A stretch of 21,626 nucleotides of DNA from JBBDWJ01 sp040902925 (GCA_040902925.1 JBBDWJ010000204.1:1-21626), one strand, 5' to 3'; counted from the stretch's first letter, positions 1 through 8,652 are shown. Translations and numbers: made by a program. The notes: generated by a model not told the origin, from the letters alone.

Positions 1-1
1 G

Positions 2-535
2 GATAACGGCGTGGCGATCCAGTCGCTCACGGTGACGCATTGCATCCTCGCCGACCAGTACGACGCGCAGCTTCGTTTCGAGCTCGAGGAATCGAAGAAA
101 CGGCTGGCCGCGATTACGGGCCGCCCGGTAAAGCACATTGCGATTCCGCGGTCGGGCTACAGCCGGCGCGTAAAACGTTTCGTGAAGCAGGCCGGCTACG
201 AGACCGCGTGCTGCAACAACAAGGGCGCTTCGCACGGCCTTTCGGATTTGCTGGCGCTGCCGCGGATCGTGATCGAGCGGGATATGACGATTCGCGAATT
301 CGCGCGGGCGTTGAGTCCGGCGGGGGCGGCGGAGATGCGGTTGGTTGGCGGACTCAAACGCATCCCTGAACGCACGCTGGGCGCGCGGTTCGGTGCGACG
401 GTGCGGCGGATGCTTTATCACGGCCGGCTCAAGCCGCTTTTCAAGTTTCGCTACCTGAAGCGCGCTGCGTTCGGAGCGGCAGTGGTGTATTTGGTTGGCA
501 GCGTTTGGTTCACGCTGCATCTGATGAGCGCCTAA
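2..535 (+). CDS. polysaccharide deacetylase (NodB/CE4-like), C-terminal part, 5' truncated by window edge
   Basis: The reading frame is open from the left edge, so the start and the catalytic TFDDG segment lie outside the window. What remains opens with a stretch ending SLTVTH, which matches the second NodB motif (normally SHxxxH), then an IPRSGYS segment corresponding to the third motif. The C-terminus carries a basic region and one transmembrane helix just before the stop. The next gene shares this layout, so the two look like tandem paralogues. In the family these enzymes remove acetyl groups from amino sugars in polysaccharides using a metal held by Asp-His-His. Oddly, the first His of the SHxxxH motif is Leu here (codon ctc, where a His codon would be cac), so activity is doubtful. 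A GTG at 11 is only an internal codon. Confidence 0.75.
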   Translation, partial: DNGVAIQSLTVTHCILADQYDAQLRFELEESKKRLAAITGRPVKHIAIPRSGYSRRVKRFVKQAGYETACCNNKGASHGLSDLLALPRIVIERDMTIREFARALSPAGAAEMRLVGGLKRIPERTLGARFGATVRRMLYHGRLKPLFKFRYLKRAAFGAAVVYLVGSVWFTLHLMSA

Positions 536-550
536 GGCGCGCTACGAGAT

Positions 551-1543
551 TTGAGCTTGATGTTTTTTGCAGCAATCCTTCTGACGGTGCTGGGGGCGGC
601 TTTGGCGGTGAAGGCCGCCGCGGTTGTGCGGGAGCAAAACCGCCGTCCGCGGGCGCTGTGCCTGATGTACCACCGGCTGGCGGCGCGGAGCGATTGCGAG
701 AAGATCCAGGGCGTCAATCGAAATTACACGGTGGCGGTCGAAGATCTGGAGCAGCAGATCAGCTACCTGAAACAGCAGGGCTACCGGTTTCTGACCGCGG
801 AGGAAGCGCGCCGGCTCGCAAGCGGCGATTTGGATCTCGATCAGCCGGCGGTTCTGGTGACGTTCGATGACGGCTGCGTGAGTGTTTTCGAAGATGCTCT
901 GCCGGTGTTCGAGAAGCACCAAGTGCCGGCGACGGTGTTCGTCACGACCGATCCCGAGGCGTATGTGTTCGGGTATGGGCAGCGTCGCATGAGCGACGAA
1001 GAACTTCGCGCGGTTGAGGCGGCGGGAATTCAGTGCGAGTCGCATGGCGTGACGCATCGGCCGCTGGTGCAGTTGAGCGACGAGGAAGTCCGCAAGGAGC
1101 TACGCGGATCGAAGGCCGAACTGGAAGCGATCCTGGGCCGCGCCGTGAAATTTATCTCCGCGCCCGGCAACTGGTTCGACGCGCGCATTTCGCGGCTGGC
1201 CGAGGAAGCGGGCTACGAGGCGATGTGGATTTCCGAGCCCGGCTCGATGCAGCCCGGCTCGAATGTGTTTGGGCTGACGCGTCTGAACGTGGATGGGACC
1301 CTGAGCATCGAGCAGTTCGCGTCGCTGCTGACGCCCTGGGGCGTGGCGCAACGCGCACTGGTATACAAGGGAAAGATGCTGCCCAAGAAACTGGCGGGCC
1401 CGAAGCTGTGGTTGGCGTTGCGCTCGCGGCTGCTGCCTTTGCTGCCTGGCGGATACGTTTCGTTCGCGCGCTGGCGAATGATTCTGACCGTGCCCGTGAT
1501 TGTGGTGGCCTTGGTGGTGTTGTTCCGGACGTTGAACGGATGA
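551..1543 (+). CDS. membrane-anchored polysaccharide deacetylase (NodB/CE4)
   Basis: A 330-residue protein with a complete NodB core: TFDDG at residues 104-108 (catalytic base and metal Asp), SHGVTH at 164-169 (two metal His) and SAPGNWFD around 203-210 in place of the usual RxPYG motif. There is a hydrophobic N-terminal helix (about 4-25) and a C-terminal helix (about 309-328), so the enzyme is probably tethered to the inner membrane with its domain outside. It likely N-deacetylates the polysaccharide made by this locus. The TTG start at 551 keeps the whole N-terminal helix; an ATG at 560 is equally possible and neither has a clear ribosome binding site. The stop overlaps the next gene's start (ATGA), implying translational coupling. 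It resembles the truncated gene before it. Confidence 0.85.
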   Translation: MSLMFFAAILLTVLGAALAVKAAAVVREQNRRPRALCLMYHRLAARSDCEKIQGVNRNYTVAVEDLEQQISYLKQQGYRFLTAEEARRLASGDLDLDQPAVLVTFDDGCVSVFEDALPVFEKHQVPATVFVTTDPEAYVFGYGQRRMSDEELRAVEAAGIQCESHGVTHRPLVQLSDEEVRKELRGSKAELEAILGRAVKFISAPGNWFDARISRLAEEAGYEAMWISEPGSMQPGSNVFGLTRLNVDGTLSIEQFASLLTPWGVAQRALVYKGKMLPKKLAGPKLWLALRSRLLPLLPGGYVSFARWRMILTVPVIVVALVVLFRTLNG

Positions 1544-2619
1544 CGACGACAAGCAATTGGACGGTGCGGGCGCTGCGGAGCGACGAGGGCGCGGCTTTGC
1601 ACCGCCTCTCGGTGGCCTGCTTCGGCGAAGGCGCGCACACCGCGGCGTTCGTCGATCACCGTTTCTGCAACGGTTCGGCTGTGCCGGCCGAGGTTGTAGT
1701 GGCGGAGTGCGATGGACGGCTGATCGGCGCGCAGGCGGTGACGTATTTGAATTTCTTTGCCGCCGGCAAAGAAGTGACCGCCGGTATGTTCACCGACGGC
1801 ATGACGCATCCGAACTATCGCCGCCAGGGTGTTTTTCGCGCGCTGCTCGAGGAAACCGAGCGGCGGGCATTCGCGAACGAAGCGAGCCTGTTGTTCACGA
1901 TGCCGAATGACCGCTCGCTGCCTTCGTTTCAGCGCTCACCCGGCTGGCACATTCTGCCGGACAGGGTCTTGCTTGCGCGCGTTGTCGAGGTGGCGGGGTT
2001 GCTCGAGGATCGTGGAGCGCCCAAGCCGCTGGCTCGCGGCGTCGGCGCGCTGACACATTGGGCGATTCGCAACGGTTCGCATCTCGACACGAACGGACTT
2101 GACGAAGTGAACGATCTGGCGCCGTACGCCGCTGAGATCGATACGCTCACCGAGGGAACGCTGCCGCGGCTCGGCGGCGTCGCTTGCAGCCGCAAGCACG
2201 CTTTTCTCGACTGGCGTTTCGCAAAAAATCCGAGTTGGCGCTATCGCTATTTTGTCGCCAAGGACTCGACGGGGCGTTTGAGTGGCTATCTGGTCACGGT
2301 TGTCGAGCAACGCATGGGCACCTCGGTTTGCTATGCCGCCGACATGCTCTGGACGGATGAGCGAGACATGATCCGGCTGCTCGATTTTGCCGCCCTGGCC
2401 GTCAAGAGCGGCGGAGCGCGGCTGTTTGGCTCGATTGTTTCGTCCCCCGCTCTGATTCGCGTGCTGCGCATGGCGGGATTTCGGCAGGTTCCGGCGAGTG
2501 TTTCCAAGCGCAGCTTTCATACGGCTTACGCCGTACACCCGGATCGATCCGACATCGCGGCGATTGCCCGCGAGGGCGATGCCTGGTTTTTGTCGCTGGC
2601 GGACTTCGACACGATCTGA
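1540..2619 (+). CDS. GNAT-family N-acetyltransferase of polysaccharide locus
   Basis: A 359-residue protein beginning at an ATG that overlaps the previous stop. The acetyl-CoA binding signature is the segment HPNYRRQGVF at about residues 90-99, with the RRQGVF loop standing in for the Q/RxxGxG/A pyrophosphate loop. The preceding strand region (CDGRLIGAQAV) fits the GNAT beta 2-4 core. The second half (a DWRFAKNPSWRY stretch and following strands) looks like a further GNAT-like half, as in long acetyltransferases found in exopolysaccharide clusters. The substrate cannot be read from sequence; acetylation of a sugar or its precursor is inferred from the deacetylases on both sides. The frame is open further upstream to 1033, but that part overlaps a convincing deacetylase, so 1540 is the start. 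Confidence 0.82.
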   Translation: MTTTSNWTVRALRSDEGAALHRLSVACFGEGAHTAAFVDHRFCNGSAVPAEVVVAECDGRLIGAQAVTYLNFFAAGKEVTAGMFTDGMTHPNYRRQGVFRALLEETERRAFANEASLLFTMPNDRSLPSFQRSPGWHILPDRVLLARVVEVAGLLEDRGAPKPLARGVGALTHWAIRNGSHLDTNGLDEVNDLAPYAAEIDTLTEGTLPRLGGVACSRKHAFLDWRFAKNPSWRYRYFVAKDSTGRLSGYLVTVVEQRMGTSVCYAADMLWTDERDMIRLLDFAALAVKSGGARLFGSIVSSPALIRVLRMAGFRQVPASVSKRSFHTAYAVHPDRSDIAAIAREGDAWFLSLADFDTI

Positions 2620-2625
2620 GAATCC

Positions 2626-3555
2626 ATGAACGGCAACGGACATTCGCAAGACAATCGGCCGCTCAACGTGCTTTCGGTCGACGTTGAGGATTACCACAAT
2701 CAGCTCGCGGTGGATTATCAGCTACGCGTCGAGCCGCCGAATGAGGAAGCGCTGCGATGCACTGAGCGTCTGCTCGAAATTTTCAGCGCTGCCGGCGCCA
2801 AAGGCACGTTCTTCATCCTCGGCGAGATTGCCGAAGCGTTTCCGCAACTGGTGCGGCGCATCGCCGATGAGGGGCATCATCTGGGTGTTCATGGCTATCA
2901 CCATTGGCGCGTCACCGATCAGACGCCGGAAGGGTTTCGCGATTCGATTCGGAGAGCCAAGCATCTGATCGAAGATGTGACGGGGCGAGAGGCCGACGCC
3001 TATCGCGCACCTTGTTTCTCGATCACCGAGTCGACGATGTGGGCGCTGGACGTGCTTGTAGATTTGGGCTTTCGGTACGATTCGTCGATGTTCCCGATTC
3101 AATCGCGCCGCTACGGGCTTCCGTCGGCTCAGTTGACGCCTTACCAGCATCGTTTGTCGAGTGGAAAAGCGATTTGGGAAGTGCCCATGACCACCGTCAA
3201 GATCGCCAATCGGCGCGTCGGGGCGTGCGGCGGAGGCCATCTGCGGTTGTTCCCGCTGGGCTTCACGCAATATGCCATGAGGCAGTTGCGGCGCGAGGGC
3301 CGCGCCGCGGTGGTGTATCTGCACCCTTACGAACTCGAGCCGCGCCCGCGGATCAAGGGGCTGCCGGGCCTTTCGTGGACGCAGAATCTGCATTTCCAAT
3401 TTTTTAACTTTCACCAGTGTGTGGGAAGAAAGTCCGTCGAGAGCAAAGTGAACTGGCTGCTGGAGAATCACCGCTTCGGAACGGTCGAAGATCTGGTAGC
3501 GACGCTCGAACCCAAACCGGCCAGCCCGGCCGTTCTCGTGGAAGCCAGGGCTTAG
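2626..3555 (+). CDS. polysaccharide deacetylase, DUF3473 / exosortase-A-locus type
   Basis: A 309-residue soluble protein with all marks of the deacetylase family associated with XrtA/PEP-CTERM exopolysaccharide loci (TIGR03006-like, with C-terminal DUF3473). It has SVDVEDY at residues 17-23, HHLGVHGYHH at 84-93 with metal-binding His residues, YRAPCFSI at 126-133, the DUF3473 hallmark CGGGHLRLFP at 201-210, and YLHPYE at 231-236. No signal peptide is visible. It starts six bases after the upstream stop, so it is part of the same operon. The family is thought to modify the polysaccharide during or after assembly. It is the clearest sign that this locus is related to exosortase-type EPS loci, although no exosortase is seen here. 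Confidence 0.9.
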   Translation: MNGNGHSQDNRPLNVLSVDVEDYHNQLAVDYQLRVEPPNEEALRCTERLLEIFSAAGAKGTFFILGEIAEAFPQLVRRIADEGHHLGVHGYHHWRVTDQTPEGFRDSIRRAKHLIEDVTGREADAYRAPCFSITESTMWALDVLVDLGFRYDSSMFPIQSRRYGLPSAQLTPYQHRLSSGKAIWEVPMTTVKIANRRVGACGGGHLRLFPLGFTQYAMRQLRREGRAAVVYLHPYELEPRPRIKGLPGLSWTQNLHFQFFNFHQCVGRKSVESKVNWLLENHRFGTVEDLVATLEPKPASPAVLVEARA

Positions 3556-3566
3556 CTACGTTATTC

Positions 3567-5293
3567 ATGCCGCACGCGGTCAAGCGCGAGGCGGCGGCCG
3601 AAATGGACGGAATGGCAGAAAACAATCACAGCGGCACGGCATGCGAGCAGCCCGAAGAGATTGCCGGCAACGGCGAAGGACCGGTGCTCGAGACGCTGAG
3701 TGGCGCGCGGGCCGTGGTGGAACCTTTGGTCGAACTGGGCCCGGAAAAGGAATCCGAACAGCCGCTGCTGGACCGCACAGTGCGGGCAGTCGGCTGGCAG
3801 TTCGCGACGGTTTTCGGCAAGTACGTGCTGCAGTTTCTGGTCGTGGCCGTCCTGTCGCGGCTGCTGACGCCGGCGGATTTCGGGTTGGTTTCGCAGGCCA
3901 TGATTTTCGTCGGACTGGCGAATTTGTTTGCGGATATCGGCGTTGCGCCGGCGCTGATTCAGCGCAAAACGATCACCGACCGGCACATCCGCGTGGCCTT
4001 CACATTCTNNNNNNNNNNATGCTCACCGGAGTTGTGATGGCCGCGGTGGCGTGGGTGACGGCCTGGATTCCGGCGATGGCGTTTCGCAACGAAAGTCTCG
4101 AGCCGCTGCTGCAGTTCCTATCGATCACGCTGTTGTTCAAAAGCGCCGGGCTGACGGCTTCGTGCCTGCTGATGCGGCGGATGAATTTTCGGAGCTGGTT
4201 CTGGAGCTATATCGTCGCCTCGGTCGTAGGCTCGGCTTGCGTCGGGATCACGTTAGCGGTTGCGGGATATGGGGCCTGGGCGCTGGCGTGGGCATATGTG
4301 GCGCAGGATGGGCTGGCGTGTGTAATCCTGCTGATCGTCGTGCGGCACCCGATGCGGTTTCTTTTGGCGCGCGCCGAAACCGGCCAACTGCTGGGCTACG
4401 GCGTCGGCATCACGTTATCGAAGGTCGTGCACTACGGTACGCAGACGCTGGACCAGTTTGTGATTGGCCGCTGGCTCGGCGCGGCGCCGCTTGGCCTTTA
4501 CTCGCGGGCGTTTCAACTGGTGACAATTTCAAACGAGACGTTCGCGCAAGTGCTCGGGCGCGTGCTGTTCCCCGCGTTCTCGAAGATGCAGGACGACACC
4601 GAGCGCCTTAGGAACGCCTATCTGCGAGCTGTCTCGACGGTGGCGCTGCTGGGATTTCCTATTTTCGCGGGGCTGGCAGTGGTCGCGCCCGAAGCGGTGT
4701 TGTTTGTGTTCGGATCGCAATGGGGCGGCACGGTGATTCCGCTGCAGATTCTCTGTGTCGGCGGTTTGTTCTGGTCGGTGACGACGCTGTCGGACCAGAT
4801 CGCGCACGCCACCGCCGCGGTGTATCACATGTTCCGGCGCCGGATCGTGCTGGCTGTTGCGATCCTGGGCGGTGCGTTGCTGGGCGCTCAATTCGGCATC
4901 AACGGAGTCGCCGTCGGAGTCGCTTCGTCGCAGGTATTGATGTACTTCATCATGGCGCGCCTGTCGCTGCAGCTTACAAACGGCGATTGGTTTTCCTTCG
5001 CGGCCTGCCAGGTGCCGGGCATCGTGGTAACGGCGTTAATCGCGATTGGCGCTCATGCCGTGGCGATGGTGCTGCGGGCGAGCGGCACTCCGGTGTTCGT
5101 CACGCTCATGCTCACCGTGACGGCCGGCATGATCATCGGCGTCGCTGCGATCCTCGGACTGCCACGCACCAAGCTGCCTGACAATGTCCGCTGGCCGCTC
5201 GAGAAGCTCGACGAAATGATCGCGAAGGTGGCGCTGAATCTTCAAGGAAGAGGGCTGCCTGTTCCCTTCATGGCGGGAAGGCTGAATAAATGA
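3567..5293 (+). CDS. polysaccharide flippase, Wzx/MOP family (interrupted by assembly gap)
   Basis: Before the gap the frame encodes a helix-rich N-terminus with the family signature LLTPADFGLVSQAMIFVG and a following IGVAPALIQRK stretch typical of Wzx/WzxC-like lipid-linked oligosaccharide exporters. After the gap a different frame continues as a polytopic membrane protein of about 424 residues through the usual TLDQFVIGRWLG segment. The two parts join naturally: the family's next helix begins where the second part resumes. The frames agree only if the real gap is 3n+2 bases, so ten Ns is a placeholder or there is an indel. Its role would be flipping the undecaprenyl-linked repeat unit to the periplasm. 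A hydrophilic acidic extension of about 65 residues precedes helix 1; ATG at 3603 or 3612 would shorten it. The stop overlaps the next start. Confidence 0.85.
4009..4018. other. assembly gap of ten Ns inside the flippase gene
   Basis: Ten undetermined bases. The codon frame left of the gap needs a gap length of 3n+2 to meet the frame on the right, which ten does not satisfy. The flanks both belong to one flippase, and by alignment to the family very few residues should be missing. Confidence 0.98.
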
Positions 5294-6483
5294 CGAAGTT
5301 CGCTTTTGCTTCCCTGTGGCTGCTGGTGTTCACGATTCCGTGGCAGAACGCCGTCGTGATTCCCGAGCTGGGTACGATCTCGCGCATCGTCGGCGCGTTG
5401 GTGGTGGCGTTCACGATCCTTGCCGTAGTGTGGACGCGCCGCATCCGCCCGTTCAGCCTGATTCAAGTGCTGATGCTGGCGTTCTTGTGTTGGGCCGTGC
5501 TCGCCAGCGCTTGGACGATCGATCCTATCATGACGCAAGACCGTGCGATCACTTATCTGCAACTGGTGATCATGGTGCTTGCGATGTGGGAGCTTAGCGC
5601 AACACCGGAGCGGCAGCATAGCTTGATCAAGGCCTTTGTGCTGGGTTCGGTGGTGCCTGGAATCGGCATCGTCTGGAACAGGTTCGGGGGCGCGGGCCAC
5701 GAAGGCCGCTATCAGGCGGCCAACATGGGCATCAACGAAATGGGCTACACCTTTGCCATGGCGTTGGCGATGGGCTGTTACCTGGCGGCGAAAGAACGCA
5801 AGCCGCTGTATTTTTTCGCCTACGCGGTGATGCTGGGGTTGTTTCAGATCGGTGTGCTGCTTACGGGTTCGCGCGGCGCGACCGTGGTCAGCCTGGTGGC
5901 CTGGATGTTTTTGCCGTGGGTATTTACGCGTTTGAGGAATTACAAGAAGGGCGCGGCCGTGGTGATGGCGGGCGGAATGGTGGCGGCGGCGATTGCCGTG
6001 GTTCCCGCTTCCTCGTGGGCGCGGCTCGGCGAAACATCCAATCAGATTGAGTCCGGCAGCTTTTCCCAGCGCGGTCCGATCTGGCAAGCCGGTTGGGAGG
6101 TCTTCCAACAGCACCCGATCGTCGGCATTGGTCCTGGAGCGTTTCCAAAAGCGATAGCGGGAAAACTTCCCACGACGCTGTCGCCGCACAACGTCTTCGT
6201 ATCGATCGCCGTTGAACTCGGGCTGGTCGGGCTGGCGCTGTTTTTCGGAATCGTGGGCTGCCTGCTGCTGGGCAGCTTTCAACTGCCGGGATTCGACCGC
6301 CGCTTGGCGCTGATCCTGATGATGACGTTCCTGATGACTTGCATGGCGGCAAACTGGGAACATAAGAAAATGACGTGGTTCCTGTTTGGTTTGATTGCCA
6401 CGCAGGTGGGATCGCGGATCCGTGTGGGCATCGAGCCACGATTCTCGGCGGCCCGGGCGAACCAGCAGGTTGCCGCTCACTAA
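5290..6483 (+). CDS. O-antigen ligase / polymerase-like membrane protein (Wzy_C family)
   Basis: A 397-residue polytopic membrane protein. The Wzy_C/WaaL-type features are TGSRGA at residues 192-197, an Arg followed by a Trp at 261 and 265 (RGPIW), HPIVGIGPGAF at 275-285 and the PHN motif at 299-301, with several helices on each side. In this family the large periplasmic loop carrying the Arg and His residues joins lipid-linked glycan units, either by polymerising repeat units or by ligating them to an acceptor; sequence alone does not separate these roles. Next to a flippase and in an EPS operon, polymerisation is the more likely job. The start ATG overlaps the flippase stop (ATGA), so expression is coupled. 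Confidence 0.88.
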   Translation: MTKFAFASLWLLVFTIPWQNAVVIPELGTISRIVGALVVAFTILAVVWTRRIRPFSLIQVLMLAFLCWAVLASAWTIDPIMTQDRAITYLQLVIMVLAMWELSATPERQHSLIKAFVLGSVVPGIGIVWNRFGGAGHEGRYQAANMGINEMGYTFAMALAMGCYLAAKERKPLYFFAYAVMLGLFQIGVLLTGSRGATVVSLVAWMFLPWVFTRLRNYKKGAAVVMAGGMVAAAIAVVPASSWARLGETSNQIESGSFSQRGPIWQAGWEVFQQHPIVGIGPGAFPKAIAGKLPTTLSPHNVFVSIAVELGLVGLALFFGIVGCLLLGSFQLPGFDRRLALILMMTFLMTCMAANWEHKKMTWFLFGLIATQVGSRIRVGIEPRFSAARANQQVAAH

Positions 6484-6504
6484 AGCGGCGCGCGGAAGAG
6501 ATTT

Positions 6505-7686
6505 GTGACAACGACGGAAACATCGCAACTGCGGGTGGCGCTTTTGGCGGGCTGCCTGGAACGGCACGGCGCGGAACGCCAGGCCGTGTTCATGGCGCGC
6601 GCTCTCAGGCAGGCCGGCGTCGAAGTTCGGATCTACTCGCTCACGCGCGGCGACCACTACGAGAGTGTGCTGCGGAGCGAAGGGTTCGTCGTCGAGTGGG
6701 CGGGACGCGTTCGTAACCCGCTGCTGCGCGTCGGAATTTTGATCCAGCAGATGTGGGGATTCAAGCCTCACATCGTACAGGCGACCTTGGGGCACAACAA
6801 CCTCCACGCCGCAATCGTCGCCCGCATGCTAGGCGCGATCAGCTTGGGCGCTCTGCGCACCGACCTCGAGAAATGCGGACGCCTGATGGGCCGCTGGACG
6901 CCGTATCTGTTTCGTGTTCCCACGGGCATCGTGGTCAACTCGAAACACGCCGAGCAGCAACTGCGGGCGAGCGGACTGACCGGGCCGAACCGGGTGTGGC
7001 TGCTGCCCAATGTCGTCGATCTGGTGGAGCTGGGGGTGGAAGAGGGCTACGAGGAAGCGACGCCCGCCGCCGCGAATTCGCCCGTGACTGCGATTTTTCT
7101 GAGCCGCCTGGTTGGCCTGAAACGGCTGGATCTGTTTCTGCGCGCACTGGCCATGGCTCGTGAGTCCGAAGCCGAGCTGCAAGGGCTGGTTGTTGGCGAC
7201 GGTCCGGAACGCGAGCCGATGGAACGATTGGCGCGGGAGTTGGGGCTGCTACCCGGTGGCGTGAAATTTGCCGGCGAGAGTTTTCGTCCCGCCGAACAGA
7301 TCCGGCAGTCGGATTTTCTGGTGCTGTGCTCGGATCACGAAGGGTCGCCGAACTCGGTTCTCGAAGCGATGGCGATGGGCAAGCCCACGGTTGTGACGCC
7401 GGCGGGCGACGCGCCGTCGATCGTCGAACACGGCGTCCGCGGTTTCGTCGTTGATTTCGACGACCACCAGGCGCTGGCTAAGCGAATGGTTGAGTTGACG
7501 CGGTCTGCTGAACTGCGCGCCCGCATGGGGCGGGCCGCGCGCAGCGAGATTGAAGAGTCCTACAGCTTGGACGGGCTTGCCGGCCGGCTGTTGGAGATTT
7601 ACGCCAAGGCCGCGGCGGGCCGCGGATCGGGTCTCCCCGTTCCGGTGGGCGCGATCGCGGACGAAGCATCGCGTGCGGCGCGCTAA
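6505..7686 (+). CDS. glycosyltransferase family 4 (GT-B fold)
   Basis: A 393-residue protein with the two Rossmann-like halves of GT4 enzymes. The N-terminal half holds a glycine-histidine segment (CLERHGAERQ, residues 17-26) that binds the acceptor side. The C-terminal half has SRLVGLKRLDLFL (200-212), VVGDGPER (229-236) and the EGSPNSVLEAMA segment with the paired Glu of the EX7E motif at 279 and 287, which contacts the nucleotide sugar. It should add a sugar to the growing lipid-linked repeat unit at the cytoplasmic face. The start is GTG at 6505, supported by GGAAGAG at 6494-6500 at good spacing. It follows the ligase gene by 21 bases and probably ends the first operon block. The donor sugar is unknown. 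Confidence 0.9.
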   Translation: MTTTETSQLRVALLAGCLERHGAERQAVFMARALRQAGVEVRIYSLTRGDHYESVLRSEGFVVEWAGRVRNPLLRVGILIQQMWGFKPHIVQATLGHNNLHAAIVARMLGAISLGALRTDLEKCGRLMGRWTPYLFRVPTGIVVNSKHAEQQLRASGLTGPNRVWLLPNVVDLVELGVEEGYEEATPAAANSPVTAIFLSRLVGLKRLDLFLRALAMARESEAELQGLVVGDGPEREPMERLARELGLLPGGVKFAGESFRPAEQIRQSDFLVLCSDHEGSPNSVLEAMAMGKPTVVTPAGDAPSIVEHGVRGFVVDFDDHQALAKRMVELTRSAELRARMGRAARSEIEESYSLDGLAGRLLEIYAKAAAGRGSGLPVPVGAIADEASRAAR

Positions 7687-7699
7687 CGGCGGGCGCTGG

Positions 7700-7801
7700 A
7701 TGATGGATCAAATTGCGCCGGTGCTTGAGCCGGTGCTAGAGCTACGTGACACTGACACTCCTCCCGAATCGCGTTTGAATATTCACGACCGGCCGAGTTA
7801 G
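7700..7801 (+). other. intergenic segment with tandem 12-mer, palindrome and a possible 33-codon small ORF
   Basis: Between the glycosyltransferase and the sugar transferase there is no established gene. The segment holds two adjacent 12-base units (CCGGTGCTTGAG then CCGGTGCTAGAG, 7718-7741), a perfect 10-base palindrome TGAATATTCA (7776-7785), and a short ATG-initiated frame from 7700 to a TAG at 7799-7801. No good ribosome binding site precedes that frame, so translation is unsupported. The palindrome could be an operator; nothing in the sequence proves it. Confidence 0.35.
7718..7741 (+). repeat. imperfect tandem repeat, two 12-base units
   Basis: CCGGTGCTTGAG (7718-7729) is followed directly by CCGGTGCTAGAG (7730-7741), differing at one base. 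It lies in the spacer before the initiating sugar transferase. It is a simple local duplication with no known function. Confidence 0.7.
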
Positions 7802-7806
7802 CCGGT
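7788..7806 (+). promoter_or_regulatory. small hairpin just upstream of the sugar transferase start
   Basis: ACCGGC (7788-7793) can pair with GCCGGT (7801-7806) around a seven-base loop. It sits 26 bases before the preferred GTG start and covers the alternative TTG at 7806. It has no T-run, so it is not a convincing terminator; an effect on translation is only a guess. Confidence 0.25.
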
Positions 7807-7832
7807 TGTTCGAGAGGAAGGCTAAGGATACT

Positions 7833-8507
7833 GTGGCGAAACGATTGTTCGACATTATTCTCTCTACCGCGGCGTTCATTGCCGTGAGCCCGTTTTTTGT
7901 CTTGACGTCGCTGGCGATTTTGTCGCGGCGGAACGGGCCGGTATTGTACCGCGGCCGGCGCGTAGGCAAGGACGGCGAGCCGTTTCACATTCTCAAGTTT
8001 CGGACCATGGTAGCCGACGCCGAGCAGCGCGGCGGATCGTGTACCGCGGATGATGATCCCCGCGTCACGCGGCTTGGGAAGATCCTGCGCAAATACAAGC
8101 TGGACGAGATTCCCCAGTTTCTCAACGTCATTACCGGCGACATGAGCTTGGTTGGCCCGCGGCCGGAGGTACAAAAGTATGTCGATATGTACCGTGGCGA
8201 GGAAAAGCTCATCCTGACGCTGCGTCCTGGAATTACCGATTGGGCTTCGATCTGGAATTCGGACGAGGGCGGCGTGTTGAAGGGCGCGAAGGACCCCGAG
8301 CAGGCTTACGAGCAATTGCTGCGGCCCACCAAGATCCGGCTGCAGCTTCGCTACGCCCGCGAGAATTCCGTTTTTATCGACGCCAAGATTTTGTTCTATA
8401 CGTTTTTCCGTCTTTGCAACCGCAACTGGCTGCCGCCTGAGATTGCCGAGTACGGGCCGCCGCGGCCGTATGCGCTGGAGCCGATGGAATTGGTGCGCAA
8501 GGCGTAA
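7833..8507 (+). CDS. initiating sugar-phosphate transferase (bacterial sugar transferase, short PglC-like form)
   Basis: The protein starts AKRLFDIIL, the standard opening of the family, followed by one hydrophobic helix of about 20 residues. The soluble core has KFRTM at about 55-59, the DEIPQFLNVITGDMSLVGPRPE block at about 81-102 and RPGITDW at 121-127. At about 224 residues it is the short form with a single membrane helix, not the long form with five helices. Such enzymes transfer a sugar-1-phosphate from a UDP-sugar to undecaprenyl phosphate and so start repeat-unit synthesis at the inner membrane. I chose the GTG at 7833 because AAGGA (7824-7828) precedes it; TTG at 7806 would add nine residues without a ribosome binding site. 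Confidence 0.9.
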   Translation: MAKRLFDIILSTAAFIAVSPFFVLTSLAILSRRNGPVLYRGRRVGKDGEPFHILKFRTMVADAEQRGGSCTADDDPRVTRLGKILRKYKLDEIPQFLNVITGDMSLVGPRPEVQKYVDMYRGEEKLILTLRPGITDWASIWNSDEGGVLKGAKDPEQAYEQLLRPTKIRLQLRYARENSVFIDAKILFYTFFRLCNRNWLPPEIAEYGPPRPYALEPMELVRKA

Positions 8508-8652
8508 CCACGGACTGGGTCTATTCCGTTTCGATGCGGCTCTTCGCGCACGATCACGAGCGCACACGCCGCACAGATCAAAAGTTCTGAGTTGCTTCCC
8601 CCCATTTATTTCGTCTCCCCGTCGAGGGAATAGTTTGAAAGGACACCACCAT

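Noticed and set aside
1033..1539. Upstream extension of the GNAT frame
   Set aside because: It overlaps a deacetylase with intact motifs, has shadow-like composition, and an ATGA-coupled ATG at 1540 starts the acetyltransferase homology.
3641..4008. Right-hand flippase frame read upstream of the N gap
   Set aside because: Arg/Gly/Ala-rich shadow sequence; the real flippase N-terminus is in the other frame before the gap.
5242..6807. Long minus-strand open frame opposite the ligase and glycosyltransferase
   Set aside because: His/Gln/Arg-rich composition with no family motif, fully antisense to well-supported genes.
8443..8652. Upstream extension of the aminotransferase frame
   Set aside because: Overlaps the sugar transferase C-terminus and carries no family sequence; ATG 8653 has a good ribosome binding site.
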